In this document: positions 58,047 to 64,000 of the stretch, in pieces
Numbering within the stretch: the stretch's first letter is position 1
Layout of the letters: each line of letters opens with the position of its first letter
Translations under genes and position numbers: made by a program
Source of the DNA: Billgrantia zhangzhouensis
GTDB lineage: Bacteria > Pseudomonadota > Gammaproteobacteria > Pseudomonadales > Halomonadaceae
Direction: 5' to 3'
Assembly (NCBI RefSeq): GCF_021404465.1
Contig: NZ_JABFTT010000011.1
Coordinates: 1-64,000, forward strand
Length of the DNA stretch: 64,000 nucleotides
The notes under the pieces: generated by a model
What the model saw: the letters and a program-made list of their open reading frames with translations, nothing else
Database searches by the model: none
What the model was told of the DNA's origin: nothing

Positions 58047-59546
58047 ATGTCCATTCGTGAAATTCCCATGTACATCGACGGCCAGGCCGTCCCGTCCCAG
58101 AGCCAGGAATGGCGCGACGTGATCAATCCTGCCACTCAGGAAGTGGTGGCGCGGGTGCCGTTCTGTACCGCTGAGGAGGTCGATCGCGCCGTGGCCAGCG
58201 CCAAGGTCGCGTTCAAGGAGTGGCGCAAGACACCGCTGGCCAAGCGCATGCGCATCATGCTCAAGTTCCAGGCGCTGATTCGCGAACATACCGAGGAGCT
58301 TGCCGCGCTGATTACCGAGGAGCACGGCAAGACGCTGCCCGACGCCGCCGGCGAGGTGGGGCGAGGCCTGGAGGTGGTGGAGCACGCCTGCTCGATCACC
58401 TCGCTGCAGCTCGGCGAACTGGCCGAGAACGCGGCCAGCGAGGTCGACGTCTACACCCTCAACCAGCCGCTGGGCGTGGGCGCCGGTATCACCGCCTTCA
58501 ACTTCCCGATCATGCTGCCCTGCTTCATGTTCCCGCTGGCCATCGCCGCTGGCAACACCTTCGTGCTCAAGCCTTCCGAGCAGGACCCCAGTTCCACCAT
58601 GCGCCTAGTCGAGCTGGCCCATGAGGCGGGCGTGCCGGCCGGCGTGCTCAACGTGGTGCACGGTGGCCCCGACGTGGCCAACCAGATCTGCGACCACCCT
58701 GACATCAAGGCGCTCTCCTTCATCGGCTCCACCAACGTGGGCACCCACATCTACCGCCGCGCCTCCGAGGCGGGCAAGCGGGTACAGTCGATGATGGGCG
58801 CCAAGAACCATTGTGTCGTGATGCCCGACGCCAACCGCAGCCAGGCGATCAACAACCTGCTGGGCTCCGCCTTCGGTGCTGCCGGCCAGCGCTGCATGGC
58901 CAACTCGGTGGTGGTACTGGTGGGCGAGGCCAAGGCGTGGCTCGATGATATCGTCGAGGGGGCGCGCAACATGAAGGTGGGGCCGGGCACCCAGCGTGAC
59001 GCCGATCTCGGCCCGTTGGTCTCCAAGGCCGCACGCGACCGCGTGGTGCGCCTGATCGACGCCGGCGAGAAAGAGGGCGCCAGGCTGCTGGTCGACGGTC
59101 GCGGCTGTCAGGTGGAAGGCTACCCGGATGGCAACTTCATCGGTGCCACCGTGTTTGCCGACGTGAAGCCGGAGATGACCATCTACCGGGAGGAGATCTT
59201 CGGCCCGGTGCTGTGCGTGGTGAGTGTCGATACCCTGGATGAGGCGATCGAGTTCATCAATGCCAACCCCAACGGTAACGGCACCTCGATCTTCACCAAC
59301 TCCGGCTGGGTGGCGCGCCGCTTCGAGACTGAAATCGATGTCGGCCAGGTGGGCATCAACGTGCCGATCCCGGTGCCGGTGGCCTACTTCAGTTTCACCG
59401 GCTCGCGAGCCTCGAAGCTGGGCGACCTGGGCCCCAACGGCAAGCAGGCGATCCAGTTCTGGACCCAGACGAAGACTGTCACCGCACGCTGGTTCGAGCC
59501 CGAAAACGTCTCCAGTGGTATCAACAGCACCATCTCATTGAGCTGA
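58047..59546 (+). CDS. mmsA: Methylmalonate-semialdehyde dehydrogenase (CoA-acylating)
   Basis: Aldehyde dehydrogenase of 499 residues converting (methyl)malonate semialdehyde plus CoA and NAD to propionyl- or acetyl-CoA and CO2. MmsA-type features: GAGITAFNFPIMLPCFMFP, GSTNVGTHIYRRASEAGKRV, MMGAKNHCVVMPDAN and catalytic Cys283 in AAGQRCMAN. KRVQSMMGAKNHCVV distinguishes MmsA from ordinary aldehyde dehydrogenases. Normally part of valine, beta-alanine or inositol breakdown; here it is beside LysR and close to the imide-type locus. Confidence 0.92.
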   Translation: MSIREIPMYIDGQAVPSQSQEWRDVINPATQEVVARVPFCTAEEVDRAVASAKVAFKEWRKTPLAKRMRIMLKFQALIREHTEELAALITEEHGKTLPDAAGEVGRGLEVVEHACSITSLQLGELAENAASEVDVYTLNQPLGVGAGITAFNFPIMLPCFMFPLAIAAGNTFVLKPSEQDPSSTMRLVELAHEAGVPAGVLNVVHGGPDVANQICDHPDIKALSFIGSTNVGTHIYRRASEAGKRVQSMMGAKNHCVVMPDANRSQAINNLLGSAFGAAGQRCMANSVVVLVGEAKAWLDDIVEGARNMKVGPGTQRDADLGPLVSKAARDRVVRLIDAGEKEGARLLVDGRGCQVEGYPDGNFIGATVFADVKPEMTIYREEIFGPVLCVVSVDTLDEAIEFINANPNGNGTSIFTNSGWVARRFETEIDVGQVGINVPIPVPVAYFSFTGSRASKLGDLGPNGKQAIQFWTQTKTVTARWFEPENVSSGINSTISLS

Positions 59547-59568
59547 CGAAGTCCCACGAGGAAATCGA

Positions 59569-59591
59569 GGCCCCGTCCCAGAGGCGGGGCC
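59569..59591 (+). terminator. Hairpin after mmsA
   Basis: GGCCCCG - nine-base loop - CGGGGCC, 22 bases past the mmsA stop. No T tract follows. Could act as a terminator or RNA-stabilising structure between mmsA and the AhpD-like gene, which begins 200 bases later. Confidence 0.45.
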
Positions 59592-59789
59592 ATTGCATAG
59601 GTGCTCGCTGCGGCGCAGTGATGCCGTCCGACATTACTGAGCCTGCCACCACTCTCGATCCCGCTCCGCAGGTGTCGGTGTTCGGGGACGAAGCGAATCG
59701 GCTCGGCATCGACGAGGTGCTGAAGGCGAGCGCAACACTGCCATGGCATGGACATATCATTGACGTTGACGTTAACTGGTGCGAGTGAA

Positions 59790-60401
59790 ATGACAACGAC
59801 AAGAGATAACGCCATGCCAGCACCGCTCAGCCGCTTTCCGGTACCCGAATCGATCCAGGATCTGCCCGAGGACATACGCGATGCCATTCTTGCCGTGCAG
59901 GAGAAAGCCGGCTTCGTGCCTAACGTCTTTTTGATGCTGACGCATCGTCCCGACGAGTTCCGCGCCTTCTTCGCCTACCACGATGCGCTGATGGAGCGGG
60001 AGTCCGACACCCTCACCAAAGCGGAGAAGGAGATGATCGTGGTGGCCACCAGTGCCCGCAACCGCTGCCTCTACTGCGTGGTGGCCCACGGCGCGCTGGT
60101 GCGTATCTACAGCAAGGATCCGCTGCTGGCCGACCAGGTGGCGATCAACCACTGCACCGCGCCGATCAGCGAGCGCCACCGGGTGATGCTCGACTTCGCC
60201 CTGCACTGCGGCCTGGAGGTGGGGGAACTCACCGATGAATGGCAAGCGCGCCTCACCGAGGTCGGCTTCACCCATGACGACATCTGGGACATTGGCGCCA
60301 TCACCGCCTTCTTCAGCCTCTCCAACCGCCTGGTCACCCTCACCGGCACGCCGCCCAACCCGGAGTTCTACCTGATGGGACGGGTGCCGAGGGAGAAGTG
60401 A
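59790..60401 (+). CDS. Peroxidase-related (AhpD-like) protein
   Basis: Carboxymuconolactone-decarboxylase/AhpD fold protein of 203 residues. The redox motif CLYC (Cys93 and Cys96) followed by VVAHGALVR matches the CxxC...H site of AhpD; EKAGFVPNVFLMLTHRP and TAFFSLSNRLVTLTGTPPNP match the TIGR01926-type peroxidase-related group. Start uncertain: ATG 59790 or 59814 (AAGAGA upstream). Possible role in peroxide or aldehyde stress; often beside catabolic genes. Confidence 0.85.
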   Translation: MTTTRDNAMPAPLSRFPVPESIQDLPEDIRDAILAVQEKAGFVPNVFLMLTHRPDEFRAFFAYHDALMERESDTLTKAEKEMIVVATSARNRCLYCVVAHGALVRIYSKDPLLADQVAINHCTAPISERHRVMLDFALHCGLEVGELTDEWQARLTEVGFTHDDIWDIGAITAFFSLSNRLVTLTGTPPNPEFYLMGRVPREK

Positions 60402-60884
60402 GGGCTCAGCACTCCATTCTCAAAGTTGCGGGACGGGTTGCCGAGCTGGGGCAAGCTTAGAACAGGGGCTGATCGGCTGCATACCGGCAACGACAAGTTG
60501 TTCTTTGATCGCTCCACACAGCTTGCAGGTGTAAGCCTAGCGACTGCCGCACTTTCGACCAGAGTCGCTCGGCCATGGTAGCTATTAATTCTGAGCAAGT
60601 CGAAAATACCTTAGACACAAAGTATGTTGTGGCGCCTTCTGCCCTTGGCGACGTGCTGGCGGCTCGGCGTTGTGCCTCAGGAGAAGGACTGGGCACAGAG
60701 ACTAAACGCTACGGTTGACTATGTTATTTACATGCATCAAAAAGGTACTATGCTATCCTTCGTCAGCGGCAATACAAGAATGACAGGCCAAACGTGCTAA
60801 GTGATTTATCAGGCGGTAGTATGTCGCCGACATCAAGAGCTTGGGCTGTAGCGTTTTAATATGAAAAAATGTATGGAGTCATCA
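60402..60884. other. Intergenic region before LuxR, no gene recognised
   Basis: About 480 bases. Short frames on the minus strand do not match any protein I know. The 3' half (60700-60860) is AT-rich and likely contains the promoter of the LuxR gene; TTGACT at 60715-60720 is a possible -35, but no -10 is properly spaced. Confidence 0.5.
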
Positions 60885-61919
60885 ATGTCTCAAAGCGCGG
60901 CTCCTATTAAAGAAAAACTTTCCCTTGTTATCGATTCACTAGGGGGGGCGGGATTTAATCGTGCCATGTTGGCTTACCTTTCCGGCCTGTTTGGTAACCT
61001 CAAAGGCTTGGCGCTGTGCTACCACAAGAGTGCACGTCCCGAAATGTTGGTTAACCAAGTGCTTGATGAACGCGTTCAAGAAATCTATCTCAGTGGCCTT
61101 TACGTTCTTGATCCACTGAACAATGTAACCCGTGCTAATTTTTCCGCCGGCGTCTACAGCTTCAATAAAAGCTTCGAGATTGATAGTGATAAAATTCGCT
61201 ATCAAGAAGAAGTGTTTTATCAAGCTCGTATCAGCGACGAATTGGCATGGCTGATTATGATGCCGGATACCAGTATGTTGGCGTACTGTCTTGACAGGCC
61301 GGATGCGCAATTTTCAGCAGAAGAGATCCAGATGGCAAAATCCGAGCTACCTGTAGTCAAGGCTCTGGTTGGGAAACACTTCACACTGGAGTTTCTGCGT
61401 AAGCTTAAGGAACAGCCTGGGGCCTTCACGCAAATTGAGCGCATTCTTCACCTAGATAGTGAGCGACTCGTTGAGTCGTCACGCTGGCATGCTGAGCTTA
61501 TCACCCTCAGCGATGACGACAAGGCTCGCATCGAACAGGAGGCGCTAGCCGTTCGGCGTAGTCTCGGCTACCGGGAAACGATACTGGAGAGCGAAGCCGT
61601 TCTTACGACATGCCTTGTCGCGCTGGAAGGAGGGCGCTATCTACAGCAGCGCATCCGGCCCACCAACAGCATTAGCGTCGAGCACTACAAGGTCATCATC
61701 CATCGCGCACTGGTGCAGTACTCGATATCGGATCGTGAGCGCGACGTGGTCTTTCTCTCTCTGCTTGGTTATCCCAATTCGTTGATTGCCAAAAAGCTGA
61801 GTATTTCCAGTGGTACGGTCAAGAATCACAAGTACTCAATCTACAACAAGCTGGATATTACCTCCGAGCGCGAGCTGTTCAACCTAGTCTTGAAGAACAT
61901 CGTTGGCGTCGAGTTCTGA
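60885..61919 (+). CDS. LuxR family transcriptional regulator
   Basis: 344 residues. The C-terminal HTH is plain: ISDRERDVVFLSLLGYPNSL, IAKKLSISSGTVKNHKYSIY, NKLDITSERELFNLVLKNIV. The N-terminal 280 residues match no sensor domain I recognise and carry no membrane helix; they are not an autoinducer-binding domain of obvious type. ATG 60885 is preferred because GGAG precedes it; ATG 60861 would add eight residues but lacks a ribosome site. Convergent with NCS1, it may regulate that transport locus and the arginase-family gene. Confidence 0.85.
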   Translation: MSQSAAPIKEKLSLVIDSLGGAGFNRAMLAYLSGLFGNLKGLALCYHKSARPEMLVNQVLDERVQEIYLSGLYVLDPLNNVTRANFSAGVYSFNKSFEIDSDKIRYQEEVFYQARISDELAWLIMMPDTSMLAYCLDRPDAQFSAEEIQMAKSELPVVKALVGKHFTLEFLRKLKEQPGAFTQIERILHLDSERLVESSRWHAELITLSDDDKARIEQEALAVRRSLGYRETILESEAVLTTCLVALEGGRYLQQRIRPTNSISVEHYKVIIHRALVQYSISDRERDVVFLSLLGYPNSLIAKKLSISSGTVKNHKYSIYNKLDITSERELFNLVLKNIVGVEF

Positions 61920-61929
61920 GCAATGAATA

Positions 61930-61955
61930 GCCGGTGCGCTGTCGAGTGCACCGGC
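61930..61955. terminator. Bidirectional hairpin between LuxR and NCS1
   Basis: GCCGGTGC and GCACCGGC arms (61930-61937 and 61948-61955) with a ten-base loop, between two convergent genes. No T tract adjoins it. Likely termination structure. Confidence 0.45.
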
Positions 61956-61977
61956 CTGGGGCAAGCCAAAAAGCCTG

Positions 61978-63327
61978 TTACGTGCGCGACGCCTGCAGGA
62001 CGCGGGCTTGCTGGTGCCTGGCCAGCAGCCAGTAGGCGCCAGCGGAGACCAGCATGGCTGGTAGCGACGCGGTCAGATAACTGAACAGTGTCTCACCCAG
62101 CGTGAAGCTGATCCAACTGGCGCCACTCATCCAACCGCCAAGAAATAGCCACACCACGCAGCCGGCCGCCATGGCCACGAACGCCTGAGGGTGCCAGCCA
62201 CTGCGATAACGATAGGGGCCGTTCTCATCGTAGCAGGCTGTAACATCGATATGCTGATGGCGAACCAAGAAGTAATCGCACATCGCCACCGCCCAGTAGG
62301 TCCCCACGATCAAGCCAACGAACAGCATGATGAAGTCGAATAGCTCCTGCAACGAAGTGCTGAACACCAGTACCGAGGAGGGCACTGCAACGATCAGGCA
62401 GGCCATGCGAAAGCTGATGTTTCGTGTGATGGAGACGATCGCGGAAGAAGCCGAATAGACTAGTAAGGCAACACTGGTGATAGTGCCCAATATCACGATC
62501 ATCAGTGAGGAGATACCTAGCCCCAGCTGCGTCGACCATACTACAGGGTCCAGCTCTCCAGTGATCAGGGTGGCTAGGCCGCCGACGATAGCGAACAGCG
62601 TGCCCACCACGGCCAGCCCCAGGAACGATGCCCAGTAGGCCGAGCGCTCCGAGGTAGCAAAGCGAGACCAGGCGCCCAAGTAGGGAAGCCATGCAATGGC
62701 ATAAGCGAAACATAGTTCTATCGCCAGGCTTGCGCCGAATAGCGTAGCGCCCTGCTCGATGCCATCCAGTTCGACGCGATTGGTGGTCAGGATTCGCCAC
62801 AGCATGTAGAGCGTGAATAGGATCATTATCGGTGCAGTCACGCTAAATAGTTTGAACCCCACGCTGGGTTTGATCGCAATCAGTAGCAAGGGAATCACGA
62901 TGCCGATCAGCAAGGCATACACGCCATAGTCGCCGCTAAAGCCGGCGACACCAAGGTGGTCGCTCATGATCATGGTAGATGCCGAGCCGGTCATCGACGA
63001 CAGAATGCCTACCCAGCCACAGGTGATCAGGAAGATGATGATGCCGCCAATCGAGGCGCCTTTCATGCCGAAGGTTGGGCGGAGTGCCACGACCTCATCC
63101 AGCCCATAGCGCGCCGACTTCTGGCAGGACAACGCACAAATGATGTAGGCAAAGGCGTTGGCGGTAATAGATATCCATATCGTACCGGCCACTCCTAAGT
63201 CGAAGGCGTAATAACTACCGACCAAAAAAGAGGCCAGCAGCACATTGCCGCTTGCCCATAGCCACAGCAGTGGCAGAAAGTTAGCGTCGCGCTGTCTGAT
63301 GGGAATAGGCGAGTTAATCTTGTCCAT
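61978..63327 (-). CDS. NCS1-family permease (cytosine/purine/hydantoin transporter-like)
   Basis: Twelve-helix sodium- or proton-coupled transporter, 449 residues. Typical stretches: LPLLWLWASGNVLLASFLVG near the N-terminus, the first substrate-site loop YGLDEVVALRPTFGMKGASI, and the IAWLPYLGAWSRFATSERSA segment in the middle. Related to CodB and hydantoin/allantoin carriers; specificity not readable. It is preceded on the same strand by a 48-residue membrane protein and is divergent from an arginase-family gene, which suggests import of a nitrogen compound whose amidine or ureido group that enzyme could hydrolyse. Confidence 0.87.
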   Translation of the reverse strand: MDKINSPIPIRQRDANFLPLLWLWASGNVLLASFLVGSYYAFDLGVAGTIWISITANAFAYIICALSCQKSARYGLDEVVALRPTFGMKGASIGGIIIFLITCGWVGILSSMTGSASTMIMSDHLGVAGFSGDYGVYALLIGIVIPLLLIAIKPSVGFKLFSVTAPIMILFTLYMLWRILTTNRVELDGIEQGATLFGASLAIELCFAYAIAWLPYLGAWSRFATSERSAYWASFLGLAVVGTLFAIVGGLATLITGELDPVVWSTQLGLGISSLMIVILGTITSVALLVYSASSAIVSITRNISFRMACLIVAVPSSVLVFSTSLQELFDFIMLFVGLIVGTYWAVAMCDYFLVRHQHIDVTACYDENGPYRYRSGWHPQAFVAMAAGCVVWLFLGGWMSGASWISFTLGETLFSYLTASLPAMLVSAGAYWLLARHQQARVLQASRT

Positions 63328-63394
63328 GCGTTGACCTCATGTAACTTCAGTACGGCCGCATTGTTGCACGCTGGTATGGCGGCTTGTAATTTCA

Positions 63395-63541
63395 CTAAAT
63401 GAATGCTGAGAGAAGGTAGGTGAGTACCAAAAAAGAGCCGCCTATGGTAAACAGAAGAATATGGTCTTTGCGAGTCACGGGATAGTGGCGGTTATCCACA
63501 TGTTCGGTCTGGAAGCTGGATTTGGAAGGTAAGTCGCTCAT
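63395..63541 (-). CDS. Small membrane protein upstream of NCS1 permease (48 residues)
   Basis: Short gene with AAGGGC seven bases before ATG 63541. The peptide has a polar N-terminus (MSDLPSKSSFQTEHVDNRHY) and one C-terminal helix (LLFTIGGSFLVLTYLLSAFI). It ends 67 bases before the NCS1 gene on the same strand, so the two are likely co-transcribed. Possible small subunit or stability partner of the permease; no known family. Confidence 0.65.
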   Translation of the reverse strand: MSDLPSKSSFQTEHVDNRHYPVTRKDHILLFTIGGSFLVLTYLLSAFI

Positions 63542-63586
63542 GAAAATGCCCTTGTTGTGGTTGATGTTCTGGACGTAGCCGATCAT

Positions 63587-63738
63587 GAGTTAATAACTAG
63601 CATGGCCACCCTAGGCTCACAATGTGACTACGGTCATGCTGACGCCATACATTGAAAAGGCTAGCTTCAAAGCACCAACGACAATCCACTTCTCGATGTG
63701 GCCGGTGCGCTAGTGTCGAGGGTATGAGGAGCACATCA
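63587..63738. other. Divergent spacer of the NCS1 and arginase-family genes
   Basis: No gene seen. GAGGAG at 63726-63731 is the ribosome site of the arginase-family gene. Promoters of both directions must lie here; none is clear enough to mark. Confidence 0.45.
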
Positions 63739-64000
63739 ATGAGCGAAGCCAAGTTCGAACAATTTGAAGGATATTTGCATTCAGGCGGCTTTCCAGGCGC
63801 TTTTCTCAACGCGCGTCGCGTCGTACCCAGTGAGGAAACGCTGGCTGCGCATACCGGCAGCGTTGCCTTCATGGGGGTTCCGTTCGATGGCATGTGCATC
63901 AGCCGAACCGGTACCAATCACGGCCCCAAAGCCATTCGTGAGGCAAGCGAACAATTCTCTTCCTACAATGCTAGCCTCGGAATAGATCTGCGGGATAGCT
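63739..64000 (+). CDS. Arginase/agmatinase-family ureohydrolase, N-terminal part (partial)
   Basis: The first 87 codons of a gene running off the right edge. SVAFMGVPFDGMCISRTGTN, then HGPKAIREASEQFSSYNAS, is the N-terminal pattern of the ureohydrolase family (agmatinase, guanidinobutyrase, guanidine hydrolase). The metal-binding His/Asp motifs lie beyond the window, so the substrate cannot be refined. A strong GAGGAG precedes ATG 63739. Divergent from the NCS1 permease locus. Confidence 0.8.
   Translation, partial: MSEAKFEQFEGYLHSGGFPGAFLNARRVVPSEETLAAHTGSVAFMGVPFDGMCISRTGTNHGPKAIREASEQFSSYNASLGIDLRDS

Noticed and set aside
60457..60696. Small minus-strand frame in the gap before LuxR, with a few Cys codons recalling a zinc ribbon
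   Set aside because: No matching family in any frame and no start signal; not enough to call a transposase or other remnant.
1..64000. tRNA, rRNA, CRISPR arrays and riboswitches
   Set aside because: I scanned by eye for cloverleaf ends, conserved rRNA blocks, spaced repeats and known riboswitch cores and recognised none; a covariance-model search would be needed to exclude weak cases.

Overview
The window looks like chromosomal DNA of a high-GC, halophilic-type gammaproteobacterium of the Halomonas/Billgrantia kind. This is inferred from gene content (four TRAP-type transport systems, a sodium:solute symporter with a microprotein partner, matAB malonate genes, a PrtD/E/F-like type I exporter, Fur- and FNR-like boxes) and from overall base and codon use; no rRNA or tRNA gene is present to confirm it.

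Layout. 1-118 is the 3' end of an ISL3 transposase. 336-4914 is a type I secretion operon (ABC, adaptor, TolC-like). 4893-12076 is an iron block: Fur box, TonB receptor, FecBCDE-type uptake genes, cytochrome b561 and a broken siderophore-interacting protein (SIP) gene; an intact SIP gene with its own Fur box lies at 25119-26109. 12130-14654 holds an FNR-boxed DUF454 gene and a divergent SDR/AraC pair. 14656-21445 is a visibly more AT-rich island flanked by a 304-bp direct repeat of the araC 3' end. It carries ProC, GntR, a molybdopterin oxidoreductase fused to a flavin/[2Fe-2S] reductase, and an AtoE-type transporter. 21805-26048 holds single metabolic genes (flavin reductase, LysR, EamA exporter, HCCA isomerase, SIP).

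26199-31226 is a TAXI-TRAP uptake operon with two binding proteins and a 2-hydroxyacid dehydrogenase. Divergent to it, 31715-34482 holds a DUF2294-like gene, NIF3 and a GATE-type permease; both promoter regions carry GGTATACC palindromes. 34550-41272 is a malonate system (MatB, MatA, DctMQP TRAP, divergent GntR with a DTKRS x5 N-terminal repeat). 41338-44719 holds SelO and a sodium:solute symporter with a 42-residue partner.

45349-56906 is the most interesting block. One operon encodes an aconitase-type LeuC/LeuD hydratase pair with a DctPQM TRAP importer; a HutC-type GntR gene sits in the middle; a divergent operon encodes a SnoaL-like protein, a 2-methylisocitrate/dimethylmalate-lyase-type enzyme, an isochorismatase-fold amidase, two PuuE-like deacetylase/imidase-type hydrolases and a fumarate-reductase-like flavoprotein. 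Read together the genes fit import and stepwise opening of a cyclic imide or amide to an alkylmaleate, hydration to an alkylmalate and C-C cleavage to central metabolites. This pathway is inferred, not known to me as described. 56918-60401 holds LysR, MmsA and an AhpD-like gene, and 60885-64000 a LuxR regulator, an NCS1 permease with a small membrane protein, and the start of an arginase-family gene. No CRISPR array or rRNA/tRNA gene was recognised.
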